From NCBI GenBank assembly GCA_963281255.1, contig OY725489.1, forward strand, positions 2,170,001-2,234,000: 64,000 nucleotides of DNA. The letters run 5' to 3'. This document shows positions 1 through 11,233 of the stretch, piece by piece. Within the stretch, counting starts at the first letter, position 1. Every line of letters begins with the position of its first letter. The position numbers were made by a program, and so were the translations under genes. The notes under the pieces were generated by a model. The model worked only from the letters and a program-made list of their open reading frames with translations. It was not told where the DNA came from and made no database searches. Origin of the DNA: Aphrocallistes beatrix (lineage: Eukaryota > Porifera > Hexactinellida > Sceptrulophora > Aphrocallistidae).

Positions 1-346
1 CATTCAAGGAATCATAAATACAATCCAGCTTATTCAATGCACAATGTTCAAACTAGAGATTCAAACGCTCAACTACAAGTCTATGAACAGCTCTACTCTC
101 GGTTACTGGGGATTTCAATCCAATTGGCTAATATAAAAGTAGAAAATATATATTACACTACCCGTTATTTTTGATGTCAAACAAACGGATATTTTTCTAG
201 ATACAGCCAAATACTTCAAACTATTATGTGCAAATATTATATTTATCTCATTGAAGAAGTGCAATTAGAGAATTTAAATACTATAGCATATAGTAATAGT
301 AAATTTTTGAAAATATTAAAAGTAATTTAATAAAGAATGGACTTAC
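1..346. other. AT-rich stretch without recognisable gene
   Basis: No coding pattern, transposon terminus or tandem repeat is visible. If the minus-strand exon at 347-619 is real, positions 341-346 and below are the start of the following intron on that strand. Confidence 0.4.
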
Positions 347-619
347 TTTCTTTCTGTTTGCATGAGTGATAAGTTTGCGTAATTTTTCCAATGGTAAAGT
401 GGAAGGACCGGTCTTAAAATCGAGATTAGAATATCTCCTCAGCAATGGAATTGGAAGAGATTGGCCGGACAAGTTCTTTCCTAGATCATGCGACCTTTCG
501 TCATCTCTCCGGTGGTAGAAATGGTTTGCGAATTCCTTGAAATACTTACGTTTTCCTGATAACAGTGAGATTTCCTTTCCAAATGAGTACAATTCCTCAT
601 TGTTCGCCAGTAATTTCAA
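347..619 (-). CDS. Candidate internal exon, unidentified protein
   Basis: On the minus strand an open frame of about 91 codons runs from about 619 down to 347. It is followed at once by a good donor, GTAAGT (plus-strand acttac, 341-346). The peptide has a mixed, gene-like composition with segments such as KRKYFKEFANHF, RRDDERSHDLGKNLSGQ and PSTLPLEKLRKL, unlike the Leu/Ile/Phe-rich products of random AT-rich frames nearby. The 5' limit is unclear: a TGA lies in frame at about 629-631, and no ATG begins the frame, so an acceptor should lie between there and 619. I do not recognise the family. No transposase motif is seen, so a host gene is the better guess. Reading past the donor only adds an Ile/Tyr-rich tail before a stop, which supports splicing at 347. 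Confidence 0.5.
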
Positions 620-639
620 TAAACTTCTTCACTGCTTAA

Positions 640-1609
640 CAAAGATGCTCCTTAGCATTTCCTGGAGTAATCCTGGGCATGTTCACTTTTGTTATTAGTT
701 AATTGTTGACACATGTTTATATCAGTAGAGAAAACTAGTAACCATCCTGCTATAATATAATGTATTTAGTACGCCATTCGCCCTAGAAAAGTAAGTGCTC
801 ATAACAATTTTAATTCATTAGTGTGGTTTTGAAATTTTGAAATGGTAACAATTTTAAAATTCAAATCTGGTTATATGACAAATGAAACATTAAACCATTG
901 CCACAATATCTGTGGTATACAAGCACTATGTAGAAACAATCAGAACGCTAGGAATTGGACAAAGTTGTAAGATAGTTGCATATTTGGTAATAAATAATGT
1001 TTCCGTCCACTCTTTTTGCAAATGACTCGTTTCGTATTTTTAATAGACAAAACAACAATATAGGCCAGTTTGGGTACCCATTTATTTGAATTGTCACTAC
1101 TACCTTGAAGCGTCACTAATTTTCTTTTAAAATATGAGATCAGTCTTTTTTTTGAAGAAACAATATACTATCTTTTTGAGCTGTGATAATCGAGGATATA
1201 AAGAATACCTTTGGCAATTAGGATTTGAATTTAAAAATTATGTTAAAATCAAATTTGGATTTGGATTTGACAAATTTCAATGATTATTTTTATTTAGCAG
1301 AGTAACTAAATATTTCATTTGGCCCCCTATATGCAATATTTTTTTATGTCAAGAATTTGAATTCACTATTGAGAATTAACTATTGAGGAGCGGGGGGCGA
1401 TTAGGAGATTGGTGGATTATTTTCGTGGTCAGGCATTCGTTCCTAAAAGAACGGAGAGCGTGATATTCAGATGCCAATACCTTCATATGTTAGTCATATG
1501 AAGATCAGATGTGTGTTCTTGAATTTGGGAGTAAAACAGAAACGCTTCTGAAGGCATTTTCTTGAGGCCTGACCTGGGAACAGGGAAAAATGATCGATTC
1601 CTTTTTTTT
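640..1609. other. Non-coding AT-rich stretch
   Basis: I see no open frame of coding character, no transposon ends and no tandem repeats. It may be an intron or intergenic DNA between the two flanking candidate exons, which lie on opposite strands. Confidence 0.4.
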
Positions 1610-1612
1610 CAG

Positions 1613-1728
1613 AGCAACAGCCGGAAGCCGAAGTAGATTTCAAATTCATTATTTCTTTGGTTGCTTCGCAGCCTCGACACGATGTCGAAGCTATGATTAA
1701 ATCGGACAATTACTGTTGTCGATGTTGA
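1613..1728 (+). CDS. Candidate 3'-terminal exon, unidentified protein
   Basis: A pyrimidine-rich acceptor (ctttttttt then cag, 1601-1612) is followed by an open frame of 38 codons ending in TGA at 1726-1728. Read with a split first codon, the peptide begins QQPEAEVDFKFIISL, continues VASQPRHDVEAMIKSD and ends NYCCRC. Local GC content is higher than around it, and the other two frames are poorer. No family is recognised. The matching upstream exon and a poly(A) signal were not found, so this could be chance or a fragment of an old element. The antisense frame at 1494-1709 is judged a shadow. Confidence 0.35.
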
Positions 1729-2397
1729 GTTTGAGTGCGCCGCGGGGCGAAAAATCCTTGTTGATATAAAACGATAACTCAATTATTATGGATATAAACT
1801 GGGCAAAGTGGACCGACCCGACCGTGTTATTGAACGAATCATTAAATTAGCTTTGATTTCCAAAAATCTTTTTATTTGCACTGAGTTATTATTGATGATA
1901 CCTATCTGTTTACTTAGCAAGTTAATCAGTGAAAATGCTCAATTCGAGAGTTGGATCATAATCGATCGATATAGACCGATATAGAAATGAGAGAGCTAGG
2001 CCTGAAGCAATGAAAACGAGAGCGTGAGTACATGGTACACGGGATTGGAAAAATCTCATTCTTCTGATGAGGAAGGTAAATAGATGTCGCAGACAACCAA
2101 CGAGTCATTCATTCCATCGTTCTGCGACAAGACACAAACCTTGCTCGGATTTAAGTAGACACTGTTAAAGATATCGGATCCACAGAATTCAATTAGGAAA
2201 CTCACCGCGAATATCGATGATACAAGATAGCAAAAAATGTGAACATCGGAAATCCCATTCAAGTGTCAATAGGAAAATTGACTCATTATTAAAATCATAC
2301 CACACGGTGATTATTAAAGTACAATCAAACAGTCATATCTGAAGGTAGTTTAAATTTTATAAATTGTCGATTCACGTGTTTCTTGGTTTTATATCTT
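1729..2397. other. Non-coding AT-rich stretch
   Basis: No recognised element. A minus-strand frame near 2210-2290 ends at a GTGAGT-like donor, but it is short and its peptide is not convincing. Confidence 0.3.
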
Positions 2398-2530
2398 GGC
2401 TTGCTTGCGCTGCACAGCTTGCGGACACTTTATGTCCGTCAGAGGATATGGCATCTCTAAATACGCCTCTCCTACCTTTATACTTGATAGTCGCACGAAA
2501 AATCACCAAATTTGTCAATTTTTTTATTTT
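2398..2530 (-). mobile_element. Helitron-like repeat H, 3'-end fragment
   Basis: A decayed minus-strand copy of the H repeat. It has the GC-rich end (gcttgcttgcgctgc), the inverted GCGGACAC / GTGTCCGC-like hairpin and the body segment ending in caccaaatttgtcaa. The H family is described at 19294-19850. It sits inside the hAT relic that continues to about 3200, so it inserted after that element. Confidence 0.65.
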
Positions 2531-2559
2531 CAATCAGGATTCGGTCTATAACTGAATAG

Positions 2560-3200
2560 AAAAGAACGTAAGACTGCGAAACACACGGTTGTATATCGAC
2601 GCCTTCTTTAGGAAGAGTTGCCAAAATGACATCAAACAGACTTTGAGCATTCAGCTCATTAGCAGGTTTGAAATTGAGGAATTCTTCATGTGGTTCATTT
2701 TTCAGAATGTATCTCAAGCGAATTGAAATTTGTTTCATTTACTTGTAGGCTGAAGAATCGAGCAGAATGAACTTCATTCACGATCTCACGTGACACTCTA
2801 GAGGCTATAATCCCAATGATGTCATTTTGGATATCTGGGGATGAGTATTTAACATTTTTTCTCTTAAGTTATTTATCCACAATTCCTGAATACTTTGATA
2901 AAAGGCCTAAAACTTCCAGAAAATTGTATTTATTATTGATTGCTAGATTCCCCTTCTAGATGTCCACTGAAGGCCAGTCCTTGTTTCCCGAGCAGAAGAA
3001 CAGCATTAATAACTGTTCCGAGATATTCTCGGTTTTGTTTGATTTCTGTTGCATATGATTCGTTTACCAGAGACTTGATCCCAGGCTTTGCGGTCTTCAT
3101 GGGCAGTCCAAGCTGCCATACTATATTTGTGTCCGTCTTTAAAGCAGAATTTGAGCCCCGAAAAGTGTTTAGTTCTACTTACTACAGCTTTTGATGATTT
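2560..3200 (-). pseudogene. hAT transposase relic (ZMYM1-like, DUF4371 type)
   Basis: Minus-strand fragments of a hAT transposase of the kind annotated as zinc finger MYM-type protein 1-like. Around 2590-2690 the frame reads NELNAQSLFDVI and then VDIQPCVSQSY, the segment that in this family precedes YDGASVMSG. Around 2930-3170 it reads SALKTDTNIVWQLGLP and later LGKQGLAFSGHLEGES, corresponding to the family's LLFLGRQGLAFRGH motif. Stops and frameshifts separate the pieces, the DUF4371 N-terminus and the dimerisation end are missing, and an H fragment interrupts the 3' side. Family knowledge: these are RNase H-fold DDE transposases. The copy is dead. Confidence 0.7.
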
Positions 3201-3255
3201 AGCACCTGTTAAAACAACGGTTTATAGCAGCTTCAAGTAGGGAAGAACAAGTATA

Positions 3256-4345
3256 CTGTTTGTCCCATAATTATTGAGAATCGCTTCTACATACACAATC
3301 AACAATTAGAGTTTCTTTTAAAAAATAGTTATTGCTACATTTTGAATACTAACTATACTACTTACGCTAGTATTTAATTGAGTATCCATCTTTTTCGACA
3401 CACATTCTGCACCTACGAGGCATTGACTTCCAGTAGGGTTCTAAAAATTTTAGTTTTTAGAACCCTACTGGAAGTCAATGCCTCGTAGGTGCAGAATGAG
3501 TTAGAGAATCCCAAAGTCCCTGAATCCTGGATATGAGGGCTTCTATTGGCCTGGGACGCTTTCTGTCTAGTTGATGTTTCATCCAGGCGCAGAGATTTTC
3601 AATTGGATTAATATCGGGGCTTTGACTCGCCCTGTCAAGTTATGTTTGTTTGGCATATTTTTGGCCAACTTGGAAGTATGTTTTGGGTCGTTGTCCTCGG
3701 TTAAGAACCAACTATTCCCATGAAAAACTAGCTTTCACAGGTAAATACCACTCTAATATGTTGACAAATAATTGAGCATTCATATTCTGTTGAAAAATGC
3801 ATAAGGGGAACATTCCCATGGAGGGAAATGTGGCCCATATGTCAACTTTTGCAGTGTTTTACTGTTGGTTGGAATCGTTTGCGGCCCTGTTTGGACCACA
3901 TCTTAACTCTGCAACCTAAAAGCCAGAATGATGCCTCATCGCTAAAAATTGCGTTTCTCTACCATTTTTTTTCATTCTTTTTTCGCCCATTCAATTCGTT
4001 CAACCTATTCTTTTCAGACAATAAGGGTACTGGCTTGGGAAAACCGTTGTAAGTAACAATATGGTCCCGCAATTTATATTTTCCAAATTCAATTTTATGC
4101 TTGATGAACTGACACCATGAGACACACCGGTCTTTTTGAACCTCAGTCAGACCATGTGGGATAGCACTAGTGGACACCATAGGTACTTTGAAGTACTAGT
4201 GAAGTATTTCGTTCAGAGTGGGTGAGTAGAGTGTAATAATCTCTCCCAGAATAAGTTCGGTGTTGATCTTCTTTTGTCATTTTTGGATTTCACAACTTTG
4301 GATTCATTAACAGCTAGCTGTTGGAAGACGGCCGCTACTTGTTAA
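3256..4345 (-). mobile_element. Tc1-like element, broken, transposase on minus strand
   Basis: The left end is a Tc1-type terminus after TA (ctgtttgtcccataatta). The same terminus bounds the Tc1 at 44309-50220. Minus-strand pieces of transposase run right to left: an N-terminal portion near 4300-3960 (SAIPHGLTEVQKDRC, LRDHIVTYNGFPKP), then LTEDNDPKHTSKLAKN near 3690-3640, then SQSPDINPIENLCAWM near 3630-3560. These are the second catalytic Asp and the catalytic Glu regions. Several frameshifts make it non-functional. The right terminus is not seen: the next terminus-like sequence, at 4352, has the same orientation as the left one and so belongs to the neighbouring element. A perfect foldback lies at 3403-3498. 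Confidence 0.75.
3403..3498. repeat. Perfect 45-bp inverted repeat (foldback)
   Basis: Positions 3403-3447 and 3454-3498 are exact reverse complements separated by six bases. The right arm is the expected continuation of the Tc1 transposase 3' region. The left arm is an inverted copy of it, so the structure looks like a local inverted duplication inside the element, not a pair of TIRs. Confidence 0.9.
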
Positions 4346-4351
4346 TAATCT

Positions 4352-4915
4352 AAAGTCTGTCCCATTATTTATTGAGAAATTATTTCTGTTTAGTTTTATA
4401 CCATCATATTGATTAAACGCAATAGAAACAACAGTGTTAACAATTTACTGAACATATACATTATAAACATTCCAATTCTAAGACCGTTACACCTTTTTTC
4501 TCAATACAAAAATGTGATACATCATGATGACGAGACAAAATTAGGAATTTCAGTGTTTGACTTTTACTTATGTTTCTTACTTTAAGTCAGTAGATTATAG
4601 TATCCAAGATGGCAACTTGATACTAGAGAGAAAGTGAAACAATATTTAACAGGAGCAAAATTTACTCCAAAATAAATTACTAAGCTTCTTGTCGTTTCAC
4701 AGGCTACAGTTTATCGTGTAATAAAGAAAATCAAGGATGAGGAGTCATTACAGCACAAAAGGGGTGCAGGGAGACCGCCTTGTAAGCAAAATGCAATTAT
4801 AAAATCTGTGGGACAGTACATTAGACACGATTCAACTAGACCAGTACGTGAGTTGACCTCTGTGATCTCAGACAATATTGAATACGTTTCCAAAAGTACA
4901 GTTCATCGAGGGTTA
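4352..4915 (+). mobile_element. Tc1-like element, 5' part only
   Basis: It begins with a terminus related to that at 3256 (gtctgtcccattattta) in the same orientation. It then carries a plus-strand frame from about 4609 with stops near the start. The readable part is the paired helix-turn-helix region of a Tc1 transposase: TVYRVIKKIKDEESLQHKRG, then GAGRPPCKQ (the GRPR-like linker), then STVHRGL near 4895-4912. Catalytic residues are absent because the sequence changes at about 4910 into another repeat. It is dead by truncation and by in-frame stops near the start. Confidence 0.65.
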
Positions 4916-5579
4916 AACTGGGTTAAAGTGGGTTTTATTCTAATGTACTTGTAAATCAAGTTAATTTTAGTGATATCAATTGTTCGGATTGAAAATCCTT
5001 ATACTGCAAGTATTATATTGAGATTCTGTAAAGATGTTTTTAATAAGACCTGATGTACAAACATGGAATTTCTTAAAAGTTACAACAATCTGAGGTGCTT
5101 TAAGTAAACAATCAAAATATACTAGTATATAGAGCAGTTTGTTCATCTTGCTTACTCTAATCATAGCAAGTATTACATGTATAATTGCAAGTTTTGTTGG
5201 TGGCCCAGTGATCCTGTTCAAAGCTTTTTTTCTAACAGTAGAAGGTCCAATGTGAGGCGCATAAATGCTTCTATCGAGTGGATATTTTCTAACTTTAGTT
5301 TAGTCCAGAACAAACTTCAAAATAGATTAGACTTAGAGAACCAGCAAAATTGGTAACCTATTATCGGGAATTGAGAGTAGGGTTTGGAATTATCCGTCTT
5401 TCACAAATATCCGGATACCGAATACTTTTTCATCAGAGTATCCGGATATCCGGATATCCGCCTACAAATAATACCTCTGTCTTTCACATGTATTACCTAA
5501 GATAATTGACTAATTCAACGAACATTAATTATTAATCTAAACGAATGACAAAATAAGTAATGATGTGTAATATATTAGT

Positions 5580-5903
5580 CTAATTCTTTTGATTCTTGAA
5601 ATAACTTCTGATGAAACATAAACTATCTAAAGTATCATCAGCTAATCTAGATCGTAGTTTTGTTATGAAGAGACCAGCAGCCGAAAACGCTCTTTCAGAC
5701 TCTATGCTAGTTGGAGGTATTGTGTCCAAAGCTTCCGAGACTAAGGTGAGATTTTTTGACATTGTACCAGTCTTTCTGAAGAGATCCAACTCATCACTTA
5801 TAATTTGATCTAATGTTTGAGTGGGAATCTTGACGTTTGTGGTAGTTGTTGATTCGCGAATAGCACTTTCAAGTTCAACCAGCATTAGGTTAGTAGGTTG
5901 CAT
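5580..5903 (-). pseudogene. hAT transposase C-terminal dimerisation region
   Basis: A minus-strand frame of 107 codons. Near its end it reads PPTSIESERAFSAAG followed by TKLRSRLADDTLDSLCFI, the hallmark of the hAT C-terminal dimerisation domain (Dimer_Tnp_hAT), where the ERAFS box and the L-x-FLR-x-YF segment are conserved. The frame begins about 60 residues upstream. The preceding frame at 6001-6366 probably belongs to the same gene, separated by deletion and frameshift. Catalytic Asp residues are missing, so the product cannot transpose. Confidence 0.8.
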
Positions 5904-6000
5904 GAGACCTGGGCTTGTGAAGTTGTGTACAATTTCACAAGGAGCTTCTTGACCAGCATGACTCTCCTCGAATATCCCTTCAACGTTTATGAATTGCGAT

Positions 6001-6366
6001 TCAGTATCTGAAAATAGGAAATAATCTCAAAAATAATCTCTTAATAGTTGAGACAAGCATGTGCTTGGAGGGTAGGGTGGAATTGTTTGTCTGTACTCCA
6101 GATATTCCACTTGGGTTAAGAAGAAAACGATATATATTCACAATATTATTTTGTCTTCGTTCGAGAAAGCGCTTCTCTACAGCCGATTTCAGATCTTGAC
6201 AGAATGAAATTGACGAATTTTTATCAAACGGATCCATCAAAAATCGGTATACCCCTTCAGCTGAGAGCAAAGTTGCATCTCTACGACTTAAGGCACAAAC
6301 AGCTATCTCAATTGGTTTTTCCCAATCAATTGAGTCCATCTTCTCTGTAGCTGCAATATCGATCAA
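6001..6366 (-). pseudogene. hAT transposase middle fragment
   Basis: A minus-strand frame of 121 codons (segments WEKPIEIAVCALSRRDATLL and SAEGVYRFLMDPFDKNSS) inside the hAT bounded at 5378-6691. Position and orientation fit the portion between the catalytic core and the dimerisation domain, where hAT proteins discuss whole groups of helices without catalytic residues. The assignment rests on context more than on motif. Confidence 0.5.
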
Positions 6367-6699
6367 TGCTTTGCTTATAGGTTTTTTATATTTGGAGGAA
6401 ATATTTGGATAATATACTTATAGTCATCTTGTAGCTGATAGAATCAGACAGATAGTCGAGTAGTATGTATAGAAATGTGTGATAGCAAAACAATCATTGT
6501 TATTGGTATTATGCTTAAAGCTTGTTAACAGCAACGAATCTATATTTGTATCAGATTTGTTATAACGATTTTAAACGAATCAATTGTATGAATCCGGATA
6601 TCCGTCAGGCTAATATCCGGATAGCGGATAATTTGTATGGTTTAGGTAACCGGATAGTATCCGGATATTACTATCCGGATTCCAAACCCTAATTGAGAG

Positions 6700-8152
6700 G
6701 TTCAGTGGAGTTTGACTGGTGATTTGCTTTTCATTTGTTTTAGATTTTCATTAGTGTATTAGATTTTGATACCTCTTACAATATATACGCTAATATAAAT
6801 AATTACATCGTTGAATTTGAAAATAAAGACATTAACTGTTAAAATCCGTATCTGGAGAATAAAACCCGTTTAATCCGGGTTATACAAATTAAACCCTGAT
6901 TTTACCCGGGTTTAACCCACTGGGTTGGGCAAAACCTATTTAACCCGGGTTAAATTCCAACCCTTGAAAAGCAGTAATGCGTCTGCATATTTCGTGGATT
7001 GTAAAATACAATCCAGGTGAAACGCCAAAGCAGCACCGGTAAGCAGATGATTCCAACATTTTTGCTAAATGGGATCTTGTGACACTAATACGTTATTTCG
7101 AAAATAATTAGAATGGTATTCTGAAGTTTGTATACCTAAGCATTCTCATGAGGGAGCATTACATGCTTAAAAAATGTGTATGAATGCAATTCTAAAGTTT
7201 CATACAAAATACAAGATTCACACACTCACCGATTCCCCTGATATTGCGCCGTTCGACGATGAGTATCATAGATTTATATTTTCGATAGCTAGAGAGTGCT
7301 GTTGTAACATACTCGAGTTTTCATTGTACAGAATAATATTTTACTTTATCCTAGGGGTTAATAAAAAATACATTCTAACGTATCTTTAATTGATGCTCAT
7401 TTCTGGTGAGATTATTCGATTCGATTTTTTGCTTCAATGATCATTTATATTAAAATGTTGAATAGTTATCACTAAGTATCATTATAATGACTCTCGATCT
7501 CCGATTTTGATCATTACATCCAATTTTATTGAATTTTATTTTATCCTAATTGGTATTTTCTGTATTATTTCTAACAGTAATTTTGATAACTATGAGTTTG
7601 ATTGAGAATGTTATGATAGTTAAGACCGAATCATATTTTCTGCAAGGTGATATCATTAGGATAAATTCTGTGTGTTTTTTAACTATTTCCTTTTTTTGAA
7701 AGTATAATTTCCACCATACCACTTAATGTAGTATTTTACCTGCACTTGGAAAGAGTATTATATATAATTTCAATATAACCTCATGTATGTATTTTCTTAC
7801 TATATATGCATTGTTTTATCTAAGTATGTATATATCTTGTAGCTGTGTAATTGTAGTTGTGTAATATCTAAGTATGTATATATCTTGTAGTTATGTCATT
7901 CTTTAGGATTTGTTCAAAAGATTCAGCTAGATATAGGTTCTGTAATAAGAATTAGGAGTGTGATTGAGGCCCGCTGAGAATTATTTTGATTGATTGGAGT
8001 AACTGATTAATTGATTGGGTAAAGTATTATTGGATTAGTGGAGGATTGTAAATACCGGTTAGGGAGGTATAAATGATCTATAAGATATATACATACACAT
8101 TGAAGTCTCATTATAACCTAATAGGTTATAACGAGGTGGTTATTTGTCCCTT
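6700..8152. other. AT-rich stretch, mostly featureless
   Basis: It holds the right edge of the GGGTTAAA repeat (to 6966) and otherwise no recognised gene. A short direct duplication of about 35 bp (tctaagtatgtatatatc...) is seen near 7818-7902. A potential 50-nt exon ending at a GTAAGC donor (about 6988-7038) was considered too weak to call. Confidence 0.4.
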
Positions 8153-8156
8153 TTAA

Positions 8157-10081
8157 GGATACCGCCCGTGAAAAATCTATAGGTTTGGCTTACAGCATAT
8201 ATCAAGAAAAGAGATATATAAGATGTTAAGCGTGGGCGAGTAGTGCAATTAAAAAATATTGAGACATGCCAAACAGTTTTTGGTTCGCATTTCTAGTTTT
8301 TGAGTTACAGCGTCTCAAAGTCGTTATTTTCCGTTTTTCCCTAGCACATCTTAATGGTAAGCCCTCCTCCACTCTGTGATTTTTTTGAAACACATGTTTG
8401 GGTCAAATGCTTCGAAAATTTATTCATATATAGTCTATAAAATTTGCTATCGCATAGAACCAAAAGAAAGTTAAAATAACCAAAATTGATATTTTTATAG
8501 GGGTTTGAAAAAAATTGCCAAAAACGGCGAAAAAAGCCCGATTTTCTTTTAAAAAAAGCAATAAAATCACAAATTTATAAGATATCGAAAATCGAGTGGT
8601 CCTACGCTCATCGCCTAATGATATGGAACAACTCCTGAATTTTTCAAACCTCTATCTCAAAGCAATTTTGAATTAAAATTTTTGAAAGACGGTCAATTTT
8701 GGAATTTTAAAGTCCCGAGATATAGGGATTTGAAGTTTTGATGTTAAGAACGATGTAAAATGAGCTATTAACGATAAATAAAAGCATCAATGTGCATTTA
8801 ATCGCATGTATACTAATGAATTAGATCTATTCCAACATATTTTGGTGAAATAGCAAAATTATACTGAAAATTCACAAATTACCTTGAGGCCTCTAACCCC
8901 GAATATTTTGAACCAATTAGGGAATATAATTCATACTCCTAGCACTACAAAGTATAATTCATCGGTTTAGAATGAATGAAGAGCTTCTGAAAAGTATATT
9001 AGGAAGTTAGAGCGAGTGTCTACGACTTTTAGTTTTCAAGTTAGGATTTTCGAAAAATGCTACGTCATCACGTGGTAAAAATTTAAAACTTAGCATTCCA
9101 TTCCATGTAGTACACTTATTATTTAAGAATCAGATATATACCGTCTTGATAAGTATATTAGGAATTGAGAGCTAAGAATTTGGGTGTATATTTCCCGAGA
9201 TATGGAGGAATCTGTTTTTTGGACCATAAATGGGGGGGCTTTGACCGAATTTTGAAGATAAATGCTTTGAACTTCCAAAATAATCATGTTGGGTGCTTTA
9301 AAATTTATGTATACATTGCTAGTGACTATTGCATTGTTTTTTGAGTATAATAACTACTTTGGGAACTTATTTCATGACAAGATTCGCCATTTTCTAATAT
9401 ATTCAAAGTTCTCCATAGAATTTGTATTACAATAAAATCGATGATAAGTCAAGAAATATTTACTTTTTGACAAAGAGATGTTTGAGGAACCTATATATTA
9501 TCATATGTATCCTTTCATTTAAGATTATAATAGATTATATATCTTCAATAGTTTTTATGCATTGACATCGAGCACTTTCGGGGCCATAGAGAGGTTTGAT
9601 GTCCGAAATTTACCTACAATATACTATAACTTACGAACTAATGGTCGGATCTGAAAAATTTTTTTTTAACTGTTCAGAATTCTTTTCTATACACAATAGC
9701 TAATATCACAACGGCCATTTACCGAGCATTTTAGAAATGAAGTCCCTCATAAAGATATTTTTGATTGGATTTTAAGTGCCTCTTTTTCTAAATTCATCTG
9801 TTTTATAATATTTAAAAGGGCCAAAACCATTTTGAGGTTCTTATAATTGAAAAAATATCAGATAAGTTAGAAAATAATTGATGAATGCGCCGCAAAACCA
9901 CGAATAACTTTCCGATTTTTAGTACGACTGAGCTTTAGGTGCTCAGTTCTAGAATATCAAAATAAATACCGTCCAACAAGTACGATTAGATGGTAGAGTA
10001 CTCAATAATCCGATGGAATTAGCAATAAAAAATTTCACAATTTTTTTTTATTTCAAGCGATGTTTTTCGAGGGCGGTATCC
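8157..10081 (+). mobile_element. TTAA-flanked non-autonomous element, family A, copy A1
   Basis: The termini are GGATACCGCCCGTGAAAAA at the left and its inverse (TTTTTCGAGGGCGGTATCC) at the right, each next to TTAA (8153-8156, 10082-10085). Length is 1,925 bp. No open frame of coding character is present in either strand. Closely similar full copies occur at 27980-29894, 52679-54607 (reverse) and 55749-57688, and decayed ones elsewhere. TTAA duplication is used by piggyBac and Kolobok elements; a GG start suits Kolobok better. Superfamily placement is inference, because no transposase is present. Confidence 0.85.
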
Positions 10082-10085
10082 TTAA

Positions 10086-11229
10086 CCATTTTAGGATAAC
10101 TAAATGGGTTCTAAACAATAATTTTGATTTTTAGAATTTCAATGCTAATATTTCGCCACTTAGAGCCACTTGTACCACCTGGTGTCGCCTAATAAAGGAC
10201 ACTTTTTGTCTCATATCCATAACTTCTTTGAACCATGTCAGATCATCATTTTAATTCTAAATTCGTGCTCAGCACTAAATTTCCAGCAATTTGATATATA
10301 TATTGGACATATTTGGAGAAATTATTTGGCTGCGGGTTCCTAACAACGGCCAGGAATGTAAAAAAATTTCTGGCCGTTGCTATGCACGGACATCCAAAAA
10401 CTTCTCCAAATATGGTCAATATATATATCAAATTGCTGGAAATTTAGTGCTGAGCACGAATTTAGTGTTTAAAATGATGATCTGACATGGTTCGAAGAAG
10501 TTATTGATCTCTAATTCCGGTGGACACTATCGAATGTGGTTATTTTTTGGTGGCCAGTCAGCAATGACCATTTTTTCCCACTTTTGATGGAGAAAATTTG
10601 ATATACCATATTTTGAAGTTAAGTAGTGCTATAAGTTGTCGAATAAGGATATTTGCATGTTATTTAATATTCCAAAACAGATAAAACTAATGGAAATTGA
10701 GTGACATATATGAATATTTTCTAAATCCTATTTTCTGAGACTTTTTTTCAGCAATTATAAAGGTGATAACTTTATGTAAATTCAACATAGGGACGAAAAC
10801 TTAACGGTTTCTGATAGATCTCGAAGAGTAGAACATAATGAATAGACAGAAATTTGATAATACAAATAAAAAGAGAGAAAAATAGTCTCAAAATTACTAA
10901 TAAAAAAATAGTGTCAAAATTACTAAAAATAAAATTCCTCGGTTGTTTTGGTGTGAATTTTTAACAATTTTCAAAATTTCAAAAATCTGTCTGTTCATTA
11001 GTTAGATCATCGATTTATGAATGAATTTGAAAAGTTTCTAGTGGATTGAAAGCATATTGTTTCCGATTTCTTACTTGTAAAATGACAAAAAATTTAAATT
11101 TTTATCCCTTTAATTATTTCAATTATTAATGCAGTTTTGCAGATAACTCTACGATTCAAATCTGCACTGAAAAAATTAAATGAATCGGTTGAAAAAGTCA
11201 AAAGTTAGCTATTATAGGAAAGGCCAACC
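10086..11229 (+). mobile_element. TTAA-flanked element, family B, copy B1 (left end missing)
   Basis: The right end GGAAAGGCCAACC (11217-11229) is followed by TTAA (11230-11233). The interior matches the complete copy at 62798-63985 in the same orientation. The sequence just right of copy A1 (ccattttaggataacta) corresponds to about position 70 of family B, so A1 sits at a TTAA inside B1. The first 60-70 bp of B are not found left of A1, implying a deletion. It contains the family hairpin (about 10256-10466). No coding capacity. Confidence 0.75.
10256..10466. repeat. Large internal hairpin of family B
   Basis: The left arm (from ctaaattcgtgctcagc, through ccagcaatttgatata, to ttggagaa) is repeated inverted at about 10402-10466. 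A nested inverted pair, aacggccagg and tggccgtt, lies at 10344-10379. The same two-tier hairpin recurs in the other B copies (about 55550-55745 and 63030-63240), so it is a property of the family. Two overlapping open frames here are artefacts of the palindrome. Confidence 0.85.
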
Positions 11230-11233
11230 TTAA

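Larger units (their letters stand above)
5378..6691 (-). mobile_element. Internally deleted hAT element with 8-bp TSD
   Basis: The termini are inverted: TAGGGTTTGGAAT at 5378 and ATTCCAAACCCTA ending at 6691. They are flanked by a perfect 8-bp duplication ATTGAGAG at 5370-5377 and 6692-6699. Subterminal regions hold repeated TATCCGGATA motifs at both ends (5405-5465 and 6590-6680), as expected for transposase-binding repeats in hAT elements. At 1.3 kb it is too short for a full hAT gene and keeps only two coding remnants on the minus strand. Confidence 0.9.
4910..6966. repeat. Element bounded by GGGTTAAA-rich ends, host of a hAT
   Basis: The left edge (4908-4945) reads gggttaaactgggttaaa and continues into gtgggttttattc. 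The right edge (6845-6966) contains several inverted copies of the same motif (gaataaaacccgtttaat, cccgggtttaaccca). The right side is longer than the left, so the ends are unequal. No target duplication could be made out. Between 4946 and 5369 nothing is recognised; 5378-6691 is a nested hAT. This is a plausible old non-autonomous transposon, but its class is not determined. Confidence 0.4.

Noticed and set aside
2056-2290. Minus-strand frames near a GTGAGT donor
   Set aside because: The phase that ends at the donor differs from the longest frame, and neither peptide looks natural.
3254-4385. Single Tc1 element bounded by the two tgtcccat termini
   Set aside because: The two termini have the same orientation and the coding pieces on either side of 4350 are on opposite strands, so they belong to two elements.
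6988-7038. Possible small exon ending at a GTAAGC donor
   Set aside because: The acceptor lacks a pyrimidine tract and lies only about 20 bp after a transposon edge; 17 codons are too few to judge.
10246-10485. Two opposite-strand frames with almost identical ends
   Set aside because: Both are readings of the palindrome in family B, and the frames are broken in other copies.
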